The notes below the pieces were generated by a model. The model did not search any database and was not told the origin of the DNA. It saw nothing but the letters and a program-made list of their open reading frames with translations. Positions 1 through 10,445 of a stretch of DNA of 64,000 bases are shown in pieces. A program made the translations under genes and the position numbers. This DNA comes from Pectinophora gossypiella (taxonomy: Eukaryota > Arthropoda > Insecta > Lepidoptera > Gelechiidae): NCBI RefSeq assembly GCF_024362695.1, contig NW_026063250.1:310001-374000 (forward strand), in the 5' to 3' direction. Numbering within the stretch: position 1 is the first letter of the stretch; every line of letters begins with the position of its first letter.

Positions 1-1701
1 GAAAATGCCTCGGGGTGAATATGATGTAAGAGGGATGAGATCAAAATGTCATATTGAGTATGGAAATACTTCCCGACCTTCAAAAACTGCTCCGCATCAG
101 GGCGGCACCCTACGGCCTGGGAAAACTATCGCTCCTGGAACGATTCTTTTTTCACCAAACCTAATAAAATCTTCGTCAAATTTTATCGCCGGTGAAAAAA
201 AAACAAAATGGCGGAAAAACAAAATGGCCGCCATACAAAATTTTGTTTTTCCAGAAAATGTCTCGGAGGTAAAATTTATGTATAGGGGTGTGATCGGAAC
301 GTCATCTTGGATAACAGCTCCGCATCAGGGAGACACCCTACGGCCTGGCAAAACTATAGCACCTAGAACTTTTTTGATTTCACGAGACCTATTCAAGTCT
401 TGGTCAAATTCTATCGCGGTAAAAAAATGGCGGGAAAACAAGACACGCGAGCAGCTTGCTGCGAGCGAACCACGCGACATCTAGTTATATTATATATAGC
501 TGCAAACCCACTGACTGACTGACTGACTCACTGACTCACTGACAGGGTTGTTCTCCCAGAAGGAGCGTCGGGGGGTCAAAATGATGTATGGGGGGTGTGA
601 TCGGGACCTCCCGGTGAGTATGGGAAAACTTCCAGATCTTGGAAAACTGCTCCGCATCAGGGAGACACCCTACAGTCTGGCGAAACTATCGCACCTGGAA
701 CGATTCTTTTTTCACAAAACCTATTTAATTCTTGGTCAAATCCTATGGCCGGTGAAAAAAAATCAAAATGGCGGAAAAACAAGATGGCCGCCATACAAAA
801 TTTTGTTTTTTCAGAAAATGCATCGGGAGTAAAAACTGTGTATGGGGGTGTAATTGAAATGTCTTGCTGAGTGTGGAGATACTTCTCTTTCTTCAAATCT
901 GCTCCGCATCAGGGAGACAACCTACGGCCTTGCAAAACTATAGCACCTAGAACTTTTTGGTTTTCACGAGACATATTTAAACCTTGGTCAAATTCAATCG
1001 CCGGTGAAAAAAAATCAAAATGGCGGAAAAAAAAGATGGCTGCCATACAAATTTTTCGTTTTTCATTAAAATGCCTCGGGGGTGAAAATGATGTATAGGA
1101 ATGTGATCGGAACGTCATGTCGAGTATGAAAATATGTCTGCGTTTTCGATAGCTGCTCCGCATCAGGGAAACACTCTACGGCCAGGCAAAACTATCGCAC
1201 CTGGAACTTTTTTGTTTTCACGAAACCTATTTAAATCTTGGTCAAATTTTATCACCGGTGAAAAAAAAAACAAAATGGCGGAAAAACAAGATGGCCGCCA
1301 TACAAAATTTTCGTTTTTCTCGAAAATGCCTCGGGGTGAATATGATGTAAGAGGGATGAGATCAAAATGTCATATTGAGTATGGAAATACTTCCCGACCT
1401 TCAAAAACTGCTCCGCATCAGGGCGGCACCCTACGGCCTGGGAAAACTATCGCACCTAGAACATTTTTGTTTTCACGATACCTATTTAAATCTTTGTCAA
1501 ATTTTATCGCTGGTCAAAAAAAAACAAAATGGCCGAAAATCAAGATGGCCGCCATACAAATTTTTCGTTTTTCCTGAAAATGCCTCAGGTATAAAAATTA
1601 TGTATAAAGGTTTTGATCGGAACGTCATGTAGAGTACGAGTATACTTCAAGGTTTTCGAAAACTGCTCCGCATCAGGCAGACACCCTACGGCCTGGCGAA
1701 A
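1..1701. repeat. Satellite array, block 1 (about 254-bp monomers)
   Basis: The motif CTCCGCATCAG recurs at 90, 318, 650, 902, 1155, 1411 and 1665, giving a basic period of 252-256 bp, one short 228-bp unit, and one 332-bp unit that carries the higher-order junction module (453-575). Each monomer has a core AAAATGGCGG, then AAGATGGCCGCCAT, then a T-rich stretch. The block stops at about 1701 inside a monomer (after GGCCTGGCGAAA), where a LINE begins, and the same monomer resumes at 7899. Bases 1-480 are almost identical to 57801-58280. Confidence 0.93.
453..575. repeat. Higher-order junction module of the satellite
   Basis: This module separates groups of plain monomers. In order it has: GCAGCTTGCTGC (a small perfect inverted repeat), CCACGCGACATCTAGT, an AT-rich TATATATAGCT stretch, a run of TGAC/TCAC tetranucleotides, then TTGTTCTCCCAGAAGGAG. 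Further copies of the TTGTTCTCCCAGAAGG part lie near 8094, 9164, 10238, 11535, 12598, 13894, 14929, 15950, 17553, 19312, 21573, 22907, 57023 and 58344. Spacing between neighbours ranges from about 1.0 to 2.3 kb, so the number of monomers per module varies. Confidence 0.85.
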
Positions 1702-1784
1702 TTAGTATATTATATTTCGATTCCAGTATTTCATTATTAATCACTATATTAACAAAACACCTTCGAAAATGTATACGTTATATC

Positions 1785-1978
1785 ATGAGTACATTTTCAT
1801 TCTTAGGTAATATATTATTACACAAACACCAACATGCACACATACCTAAACATTACTTTACAACGCTATTAAAACAATATAATTTGATTGGCACAAATTA
1901 CTATGTCGTGGGAAAATCTTGCAATTCTTACTTTTTAATTTTTAATTCAATACTAATACAATACTTTAAGATAACATA
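1785..1978 (+). CDS. Possible N-terminal extension of the LINE ORF2, cut off by the Helitron
   Basis: An ATG at 1785 opens a frame that runs without stops up to the Helitron insertion point. If the Helitron (1979-4100) is removed, the codon broken by the insertion is completed by base 4101 and the frame continues straight into the endonuclease ORF at 4102. The roughly 65 residues are AT-rich and match no domain I know, so this could be a chance open stretch in the 5' leader. The in-frame continuity explains why the endonuclease ORF appears to begin one base after the Helitron end. Confidence 0.4.
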
Positions 1979-2097
1979 TCTATACTTATAATAAATCTGT
2001 AGAGAGGTCAATTCTGTACATTAAATATTTTTTCAAAATAACTATCAGGGGGTGATAAGTGATCGATACTGATGCCAAAAATGCAATCAGTAAAGTT

Positions 2098-2100
<3 letters not shown>

Positions 2101-2130
<30 letters not shown>

Positions 2131-2131
2131 A
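2101..2131. repeat. (CTGT)n microsatellite
   Basis: About seven uninterrupted CTGT units lie near the 5' end of the Helitron-like element. Such tracts are typical of this lepidopteran element group. Confidence 0.9.
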
Positions 2132-2261
2132 TGTTCCTTATAGAAACAAAAACTACTGGACGGATTTTAATGAAACTTGGTACAATTATTCTTCACACTC
2201 CTGGACAGGTCATAGTATACTTTTCATCACGCTACAATCAATAGGAGCAGAGTAGTGAAGG

Positions 2262-3300
2262 GAAATCCTTTTGTATGAAAAATCTAAACCACTCAAGTTA
2301 GACGTTTGAAATTTGGCATGCAGGTACCTTAGATACCGTAGAGGTGCACTAAGAAAGGAATTCCCGAAATTCCTACGGGAATGGGAATTAGCGGGAAAAT
2401 CCTTTTGTATGAAAAATCTAAACCACTCAAGTAAGACTTTTGAAATTTGGCATGCAGGTACCTTAGATAACGTAGAGGTGCACTAAGAAAGGAATTCCCG
2501 AAATTCCCACGGGAACGGGAATTAGCGGAAAAATATTTTTGTATGAAAAATCTAAACCATTCAAGTTAGATGTTTGAAATTTGTCATGCAGGTACCTTAG
2601 ATACCGTAGAGGTGTACTAAGAAAGGAATTCCCGAAATTCCCACGGGAACGGGAATTAGCGGGAAAATCCTTTTGTATGAAAAATCTAAACCACTCAAGT
2701 TAGACGTTTGAAATTTGGCATGCAGGTACCATAGGTACCGTAGAGGTGCACTAAGAAAGGAATTCCCAAAATTCTCACGGGAACGGGAATTAGCGGGAAA
2801 TACCTTTTGTATGAAAAATCTAAACCACTCAAGTTAGACATTTGAAATTTAGCATGCAGATACCTTAGGTACCGTGGAGGTGCACTAAGAAAGGAATTCC
2901 CGAAATTCTCACGAGAACGGGAATTAGCGGGAAAATCCTTTTGTATGAAAAATCTAAACCATTCAAGTTAGACGTTTGAAATTTGTCATGCAGGTACCTT
3001 AGGTACCGTGGAGGTGCACTAAGAAAGGAATTCCCGAAATTCCCACGGGAACGGGAATTAACGGGAAAATCCTTTTGTATGAAAAATCTAAACCATTCAA
3101 GTAAGATGTTTAAAATTTGGCACGCAGGTACCTTAGACACCGTAGAGGTGTACTAAGAAAGGAATTCCCGAAATTCCCACGGGAACGGGAATTAGCGGGA
3201 AAATCCTTTTGTATGAAAAATCTAAACCACTCAAGTTAGACGTTTGAAATTTGGCATGCAGGTACTTTAGTAAACTTAAAGATTAGTTGCAACAGGATAT
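2262..3300. repeat. 134-bp tandem repeat inside the Helitron-like element
   Basis: GTATGAAAAATC starts at 2273, 2407, 2541, 2675, 2809, 2943, 3077 and 3211, an exact 134-bp spacing. Each unit has a GGCATGCAGGTACCTTAG part, GGAATTCCCGAAATTCCC and GGGAACGGGAATTAGCGGG. Diverged partial units follow at about 3344, 3538 and 3673. Spacing without indels, with only scattered substitutions, points to recent expansion by unequal exchange or repeated rolling-circle copying. Confidence 0.95.
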
Positions 3301-3712
3301 TACAAAATTCCCACGGGAACGGTAGTTAACGGGAAAAAACATTTGTATGAAAAAATCAAATCTAAATAAAAGGAGAAACTGACTGACTCAGTGACTGACA
3401 TATCAACGCATAGCCTGAACGGCTAAATGTAGGCATTTGAAATTTGGAAGGGACATAGCTTAGGTACCGTAGAGGTGCACTAAGAAAGGAATTCCCGGAA
3501 TTCCCACGGGAACGGAAATTAGCGGGAAAATCCTTTTGTATGAAAAATCTAAACCGCTTAAGTTAGACGCTTGAAATTTGGCATGCAGGTACTTTAGTTA
3601 ACTTAAACCTTAGTTGCAACAGGATATTGCAAAATTCCCACGGAAACGGGAGTTAGCGGGAAAAAAACATTTGTATGAAAAAATCGAAACCGCGTAAGAT
3701 AGATGTTTTCAA

Positions 3713-3900
3713 TTCAATTCAATTAAATTATTTATTGCATTCCATGTAGTACAATGGGGTGTTACATAGGCATAGGAACTAAAACATGGACCCTGTAGGG
3801 CACAGCAACGTTGAAGGGAAGAGAGGAAGTGTGTATTAAAATTAAAACTCAATGAACAATCAATTAAAAAAAAATCAATTCAATCAATTGATTCAATCTA
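3713..3900 (-). mobile_element. Small LINE 3' tail fragment inside the Helitron
   Basis: Read on the minus strand, this is a 3'UTR-like stretch ending ATGGAATGCAATAAATAATT followed by short AATTG repeats, the type of end seen in CR1/L2-group LINEs. The surrounding Helitron repeat (GATGTTT... then ...GCATGCATACCTTAG) is interrupted by it. Right boundary approximate; no coding sequence. Confidence 0.5.
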
Positions 3901-4101
3901 GCATGCATGCATACCTTAGTAAATATAAAGTTTATTTTTGGCTGTATTTTGAAAAATGGGAGTTATTGGGAAAAAAAAATGTATGAAAAAATCTAAACTG
4001 CATAAGTTAGATGCTTGAAATTTGATATGCACTCCCACACACACGAAGATCTCTCTCTTATATAACACGCCACGCGGACGAAGTCGCGGGCAAAAGCTAG
4101 T

Positions 4102-5346
4102 ATGATAATAATAATATTCAATAATAAACGAAAGTTAAAAGTTGGACTATTTAATGCTGGATCACTGGGAACTGGGCATGACGAGTTTCTCGTGGCGATG
4201 GACCGTCATAACGTAGATGTAATGGCCATCAATGAGACCTGGATACGGGAGGGACAGGAGGGCCGCGCGCCTGCCGTGCCGGGATACCGGCTGCGGAACA
4301 CACCACGCCCGCCTGGGCGCCGGAAGCGGGGGGGCGGAGTCGGATTTTATATCCGACGTGGTGTCACCGCGCGAGTGCTGGCCCATCCACAAACACCACC
4401 GGTGGAACAGATGTGGCTAGGGGTCACAGTTGGTAGTTGTAAGCTAGTGATAGGTACTGCGTACAGGCCAGACTGGGTGACTGAGGGTCTACTTATAGAT
4501 GCTCTTTCTTCGTCCCTGGAAACGTTCACCTGGTGTAGTAACGTCGTACTACTGGGCGACTTTAATATTGACGTCGCCGTGCCGTCATTGGCTAGTGTCA
4601 GAAAACTTAACCAATTCTTAGCTGCTTTTAAACTCTCGCAACTGGTCACCGACTACACGCATTTCACTTCTCACAGCCAAAAGACTATCGATCTAGTATG
4701 CACCGATATAAAGGGGTGTACAGTAACAGTGGACTACATTCCGGATCTTGGTAGACATGCCTTTATCGCATGCCTACTCAATATACCAAAATTTAAACCC
4801 TCTCCTGTTAAAGTCACGCGACGGGCACTTAAAGACATACATGTCGACACATTTAGAGATCATCTTGCCTCAATAGATTGGGGCAATGTCGAAGCAGTCA
4901 CCGACGTAAATATTATGGTATCAATGTTTAATTCAGCTATTGTTGCACTATTCGATTTGCACGCCCCATCCAAAACTTTCAGCATGCGTCATCACCAGTA
5001 CCCTTGGATTACGTACAATGTAAAAATGATGATGAAAAGACGAGATGAAGCATATGCTAGGGCACGTATAAGTGGCTGTGGCTCCCATAAGGCGTACTAT
5101 AAGGATCTCAAGTATACTGTGGAGAAGGCATTAGCGAGCGAAAAGCAAGCGTATTATGATCATTACGTTAATACCAACTATAACGACCCTCGTACACTCT
5201 GGACACATATAAAAAAAAACGTTAGGATTAAATGCAAACCTGATTTTCCTACATGTATTTTTAAGGATCCTGAAGCAATAAATAATCACTTTCTAGACGT
5301 ACCTAATGGGGGATCGGTGCCGGTTTCAAATCTTATTTTTTTTTAA
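4102..5346 (+). CDS. LINE ORF2, endonuclease part (frameshifted)
   Basis: This 414-residue frame carries an apurinic-type endonuclease that would nick target DNA for target-primed reverse transcription. Visible motifs are NAGSLG near residue 18, an INETW motif near residue 47, a TAYRP motif near residue 120, GDFNID near residue 151 and a KTIDLVCTD stretch near residue 197. The usual SDH motif reads GRH, so the last catalytic Asp-His pair looks altered. The tail after about residue 240 is the linker toward the RT. The frame leaves the RT frame at a nine-T run (5336-5344) and stops at 5346. The RT continues in the next frame from about 5340, so this copy cannot make a full ORF2 protein without frameshifting. 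The ATG lies one base after the Helitron end. Confidence 0.85.
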   Translation: MIIIIFNNKRKLKVGLFNAGSLGTGHDEFLVAMDRHNVDVMAINETWIREGQEGRAPAVPGYRLRNTPRPPGRRKRGGGVGFYIRRGVTARVLAHPQTPPVEQMWLGVTVGSCKLVIGTAYRPDWVTEGLLIDALSSSLETFTWCSNVVLLGDFNIDVAVPSLASVRKLNQFLAAFKLSQLVTDYTHFTSHSQKTIDLVCTDIKGCTVTVDYIPDLGRHAFIACLLNIPKFKPSPVKVTRRALKDIHVDTFRDHLASIDWGNVEAVTDVNIMVSMFNSAIVALFDLHAPSKTFSMRHHQYPWITYNVKMMMKRRDEAYARARISGCGSHKAYYKDLKYTVEKALASEKQAYYDHYVNTNYNDPRTLWTHIKKNVRIKCKPDFPTCIFKDPEAINNHFLDVPNGGSVPVSNLIFF

Positions 5347-6961
5347 GGAACAACGCAAGATCTCTTCCACATTTATACTGAGAAAGGTCTCTGAGGGGGA
5401 CGTACTGAGGGAGTTACAGTCGCTTCGTTCAAGCGCCGTTGGCGTCGACGGTATTTCCTTAGACATGATAATAATGTCACTACCCGAAATCTCGTCAGTG
5501 CTAACATCTATTGTGAATAGATCGATCGAAACCTGCACGTTTCCTAAACTGTGGCAGAGTGCAATCGTCAAACCACTGCCAAAGAACTCCAGTCCCTCCT
5601 CCCTAAAAGATTTGCGCCCTATTAGCATATTGCCTTGCATTTCAAAGATCTTAGAGAAGATCGTGGCGAAGCAGATGAGACTGTTTTTAGAAGCAAATGC
5701 TTTGCTTCCAGAGCTACAGTCGGGTTTCAGGAAATCTTATAGTACAACCACTGCTTTGCTGAATGTGGTGGACGACATTCTAGCCGCACAAGATGACGGG
5801 CAGGGTACAGTATTGGCGCTGCTGGACTTTTCTAGGGCGTTTGACTGCATAGATGTTTCTCTATTACTGGCAAAGCTACATTATTATGGTTTTGGTGCTT
5901 CTGCCATTCAATGGTTCGACAGTTACTTTAAATATCGTAATCAATACGTCCAAATACAGAATGATCATGGCGAACCGATGGTGTCCCTTCCCAGGCCTGT
6001 CACTCGTGGTGTTCCGCAGGGCTCCATCTTGGGCCCACTGTTATTTATCATCTATAGTGCCGATGTCGTAACTCATATTGAGCATTGCAAATATCATATA
6101 TATGCTGACGATATACAACTGTATATATCATGTAAACCCGGCGATACACATTCCGCTATAGACAAATTAAACGATGACCTAGAAAGGATCACTTTGTGGT
6201 CAGAGTCTAATTCATTGGTTTTGAATGGAAGCAAAACCAAATACATGATATTGGGCTCTAAACAACAGGTAAGTAAAATATCTAATGAAGGTGCTAATGT
6301 GGTCATTAGAGGGGAAGCCGTGGAGCGTGTCACGGAAGCTAGGAATTTGGGACTTCTCATGGACGAAGAACTGAGGTTCGACAAATATATAGTTAACACT
6401 GCAGCAAATTGTTTTTATCGTCTCAAGACATTATACCAAATCAGGAACTATATTAATACTGAGACCCGCATCAAACTTTGCGACACTCTCGTTATGTCGA
6501 AATTTAACTATATGGATGTAGTATATGGTCCGCGACTCCTTACCCGGTCACAAAAACTCATACAAAGAGTTCAAAATGCCTGCGCACGATTTTGCTTCAA
6601 TATACCACCACGCACACACGTCACGCCATTTATAAACAATGCCAATATTATGAAGATGAATGCACGGAGACAACTACATCTTGCAACGCTCTTGTTTGGT
6701 GTAGTGAAACATCATACGCCGCCGTATCTCGCTGAGAAATTGGTGTGGTCACGTGACGTGAAGTCGTACAAAACTCGCTCGACGTATTACTCACTGGCAA
6801 TACCGCGTCACCGTACTACTGCCTTCCGCGGGAGTTTCAGGTTCGCCGCGTCCAAGTGCTGGAACGATCTGCCGCCTCCATTACGTAGTCTGAAAACGAT
6901 ACACAATTTTAAATCTCATTTTAAAAAACATCTTTTGAATTTACAAAAAAGTGTCATTTAA
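5306..6961 (+). CDS. LINE ORF2, reverse transcriptase part
   Basis: This 551-residue frame is the reverse transcriptase and C-terminal region of the same LINE. RT motifs appear in order: GVDGIS near residue 47, LRPISILPCISKI near 107, LLDFSRAFDCID near 172, GVPQGSILGPLLF near 234 and the catalytic YADD near 266. The C-terminus (FAASKCWNDLPPPLR) is typical of CR1/L2/Daphne-like elements. The true reading starts around 5340, after the T-run frameshift; the ATG at 5306 overlaps the end of the endonuclease frame and is probably not a real start. No internal stop occurs after that, so the RT domain looks intact. Confidence 0.88.
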   Translation: MGDRCRFQILFFFKEQRKISSTFILRKVSEGDVLRELQSLRSSAVGVDGISLDMIIMSLPEISSVLTSIVNRSIETCTFPKLWQSAIVKPLPKNSSPSSLKDLRPISILPCISKILEKIVAKQMRLFLEANALLPELQSGFRKSYSTTTALLNVVDDILAAQDDGQGTVLALLDFSRAFDCIDVSLLLAKLHYYGFGASAIQWFDSYFKYRNQYVQIQNDHGEPMVSLPRPVTRGVPQGSILGPLLFIIYSADVVTHIEHCKYHIYADDIQLYISCKPGDTHSAIDKLNDDLERITLWSESNSLVLNGSKTKYMILGSKQQVSKISNEGANVVIRGEAVERVTEARNLGLLMDEELRFDKYIVNTAANCFYRLKTLYQIRNYINTETRIKLCDTLVMSKFNYMDVVYGPRLLTRSQKLIQRVQNACARFCFNIPPRTHVTPFINNANIMKMNARRQLHLATLLFGVVKHHTPPYLAEKLVWSRDVKSYKTRSTYYSLAIPRHRTTAFRGSFRFAASKCWNDLPPPLRSLKTIHNFKSHFKKHLLNLQKSVI

Positions 6962-7840
6962 GCAATATAAATTTCTTGCATATTTAAATTATTTCACATT
7001 AAATTACACTAATGTCTTACTTACCTCAGTGGATCAGACACGAAGGTTTTGCGGAGTCGTACTAGCGGCGTGGATGCGACGATACCACGCGGTCTTAGTT
7101 TTTCACTGTTTTCATGACACTGCATCCATTGACCACAATGTACCTATGTATTATTGCTGAGCTCAATTCGTTTATCTATCGATTTTTATTACTTTTTCAA
7201 TTATGAACAAATTGTGAAGTAAACAAATAAATGATAATCACTGTCTTATTGACGTTGATAGTATTGGATTGCATCGAATGCGCAATTGGTGTAGTGCCTG
7301 CTCGGCGACGCGGACGGCGGGCGACTGAATCTTATCTATGCAACCATTTGCAGCCATAAAAAATGATGCTTTGTCCCTGTCGATCTGCGGCCGACCGGTG
7401 CGGGACCATTGCCTAACACACACACACACGTACACACTCCTACATCTTATTCGTTCAAATATTTATTTTATTAACCTGCTCACGATTGTCTTTACTTGTT
7501 TTTCTTTATGAGTTTGCACAATATATAATTAATATATATTATACTTATTTACATCTATATTTTATTTTATTTGTAATTGTATTATGTAGTAATTATATTA
7601 TGATAATATCTAAGTAACCTATAATAGTAAGTAAGTATATGTACATATAGTGGCGCGATGTCCGTACTTCACTCATTACTCAGGTCTCACAGAATACCAG
7701 CGTCGCGGCTCACGCCGCGGCATAAGCTGAGTGAGGACCTTTTATACGGGACACCATCCACTACACATGGGTAAGCCGACATGACGTCACATTTAATTTA
7801 GGTATAAGTTTCTGTGTTCGTTTTCCATGTTTCTGTATAG
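6962..7840 (+). other. 3' untranslated region of the LINE
   Basis: Between the RT stop and the poly(A) tail there is no convincing coding sequence. The stretch is AT-rich with a short CA repeat (7411-7426). Near 7700-7735 is a GC-rich imperfect hairpin region (GTCGCGGCTCACGCCGCGGC), as in the 3' ends of several lepidopteran LINEs. Confidence 0.7.

Positions 7841-7898
<58 letters not shown>
7841..7898 (+). repeat. 58-base poly(A) tail of the LINE
   Basis: An uninterrupted run of 58 A marks the 3' end of the LINE and its junction with the resumed satellite. Confidence 0.95.
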
Positions 7899-7900
<2 letters not shown>

Positions 7901-10445
7901 ATAGCACCTAGAACTTTTTTGATTTCACGAGACCTATTCAAGTCTTGGTCAAATTTTATCGCGGTAAAAAAATGGCGGGAAAACAAGACACGCGAGCAGC
8001 TTGCTGCGAGCGAACCACGCGACATCTAGTTATACTATATATAGCTGCAAACCCACTGACTGACTGACTCACTGACTGACTGACTCACTGACAGGGTTGT
8101 TCTCCCAGAAGGAGCGTCGGGGGGTAAAAATAATGTATGAGAAAAGTGATTAGGACCTCCCGGTGAGTATGGGAAAACTTCCAGATCTTGGAAAACTGCT
8201 CCGCATCAGGGAGACACCCTACGGCCTGGCAAAACTATCTTACCTGGATCAATTTTTTTTTCGCAAAACCTATTCAAATCTTGGTCAAATTCTATTGTCG
8301 GTGAAAAAAAAAACAAAATGGCGGAAAAACAAGATGGCCGCCATACAAAATTTCGTTTTTCCAGAAAATGCCTCGGGGGTACAAATGATGTATGGGAATG
8401 TAATCGGAGTGTCTTGTCGAGTATGAAAATACTTCTCGATCTTGAAAACCTGCTCCGCATCAGGGAGACACCCTACGGCCTGGCCAAACTATCACATCTG
8501 CATAATTTTTTTTTCGCACAATGTATTTAAATCTTGGTCAAATTTTATTGCCGTTGAAAAAAAATCAAAATGGCGGAAAAACAAGATGGCCGCCATACAA
8601 AATTTTCGTTTTTCCAGAAAATGCCTCGGGGGTAAAAATGATGTATAGCACGTGTGATCGGAACGTCATGTCGAGTATAAAAATACTGCTCGATTGTCGA
8701 AAACTGCTCTGCATCAGGGAGACACCCTACAGTCTGACAAAACTATCGCACCTGGAACGATTGTTTTTTCACAAAACCTATTTAAATCTTGGTCAAATCT
8801 ATTCTCTGGTGGTAAAAAATCAAAATGGCGGAAAAACAAGATGGCCGCCATACAAAATTTTGTTTTTCCAGAAAATGTCTCAGAGGTAAAATTGATGTAT
8901 AGGGGTGTGATCGGAACGTCATCTTGAAAAACTGCTCCGCATCAGGGAGACACCCTACGGCCTGGCAAAACTATAGCACCTAGAACTTTTTTGATTTCAC
9001 GAGACCTATTCAAGTCTTGGTCAAATTCTATCGCGGTAAAAAAATGGCGGGAAAACAAGACACGCGAGCAGCTTGCTGCGAGCGAACCACGCGACATCTA
9101 GTTATTATTATATTATATATAGCTACAAACCCATGTACCTATTGACTGACTGACTGACTGACATAGTTGTTCTCCCAGAAGGAGTGTCGGGGGGTGAAAA
9201 TGATGTATGGGGGGTGTGATCGGGACCTCCCAGTGAGTATGGGAAAACTTCCAGATCTTGGAAAACTGCTCCGCATCAGGGAGACACTCTACCGTCTGGC
9301 AAAACTATCGCACCTGGATCAATTTTTTTTTCGCAAAACCTATTTAAATCTTGGTCAAATTCTATTGTGGGTGAAAAAAAATCAAAATGGCGGAAAAACA
9401 AGATGGCCGCCATACAAAATTTTGTTTTTCCAGAAAATGTCTCGGGGGTAAAAACTGTGTATGGGGTTGTAATCGGAACGTCTTGTTGAGTATAAAAATA
9501 CTTCTCAATCTTGAAAAACTGCTCCGCATCAGGAAGACACCCTATGGCCTGGCTAACCTATCGCACCTGGAGCAATTTTTCTTTCGCGAAACATATTTAA
9601 ATCTTGGTCAAATTTTATCGCCGGTCAAAAAAAAATCAAAATAGCGGAAAAACAAGATGGCCGCCATACAAAAATTTGTTTTTCCAGAAAAAAGCCTCAG
9701 GGGTAAAAATTATGTATGAGGGATTTGATCCGATCGTCATGTTGAGTATTTAAATACTGCTCGATCTTCGAAAACTGCTCCGCATCAGGGAGACACTATA
9801 CGGCCTGGCGAAACTATCGCACATGGAACTTTTTTGTTTTCACGAAACCTATTTAAATCTTGGTCAAATTTTATCGCCGGTGAAAAAAAAAAAACAAAAT
9901 GGCCGAAAAACAAGATGGCCGCCATACAAATTTTTGTTTTTCCAGAAAATGTCTCAGAGGTAAAAATGATGTATTGGGGTGTGATCGGAACGTCATCTTG
10001 GAAAACTGCTCCGCATCAGGGAGACACCCTACGGCCTGGCAAAACTATAGCACCTAGAACTTTTTTGATTTCACGAGACCTATTTTAGTCTTGGTCGAAT
10101 TCTATCGCGGTAAAAAAATGGCGGGAAAACAAGACACGCGAGCAGCTTGCTGCGAGCGAACCACGCGATATCTAGTTATTATTATATTATATATAGCTAC
10201 AAACCCACTGACTGACTGACTGACTCACTCACTGACATAATTGTTCTCCCAGAAGGAGCGTCAGGGGGTAAAAATGATGTATGGGGGGCGTGATCGGGAC
10301 CTCCTGGTGAGTATGGGAAACATCCCAGATCTTGGAAAACTGCTCCGCATCAGGGAGACACCCAACGGCCTGGCGCAACTATCGCACCTGGAACGATTCT
10401 TTTTTCACGAAACCTATTTAAATCTTGGTCAAATTCTATTGTGGG

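Larger units (their letters stand above)
1979..4100 (+). mobile_element. Non-autonomous Helitron-like element (lepidopteran Lep1-like type)
   Basis: The element begins TCTATACTTATAATAAATC after an A (1978) and ends GCGGGCAAAAGCTAG before a T (4101). This is the A|TC...CTAG|T arrangement of Helitrons, with no target-site duplication. Just before the end, ACGCGGACGAAGTCGCG can fold into a short GC-rich stem with one bulged base. Inside are a (CTGT)n tract, a 134-bp tandem array, a TGAC/TCAC run and a small minus-strand LINE tail. No protein is encoded, so movement would need an autonomous Helitron in trans. The family name rests on remembered similarity to lepidopteran Helitrons, not on a search. 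Confidence 0.75.
1702..7898 (+). mobile_element. LINE (non-LTR retrotransposon, CR1/L2/Daphne-like) inserted in the satellite, itself split by a Helitron
   Basis: The element interrupts one satellite monomer. The left flank ends GGCCTGGCGAAA and the right flank resumes ACTATAGCACCTAG directly after a 58-A tail (7841-7898). Leaving out the Helitron at 1979-4100, the LINE is about 4.1 kb: a 277-bp AT-rich leader (1702-1978), one long frame with endonuclease and reverse transcriptase domains (from 4102, possibly from 1785), a 3'UTR of about 880 bp, and poly(A). I see no ORF1. The clade is inferred from the RT motifs and the C-terminal LP-x-x-LR-type region. The long pure A tail suggests a fairly recent insertion, although the coding frame is broken. 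Confidence 0.85.

Noticed and set aside
7238..7435. Minus-strand 65-residue ORF in the LINE 3'UTR
   Set aside because: Includes a translated CA repeat and no domain; lies in untranslated LINE sequence.
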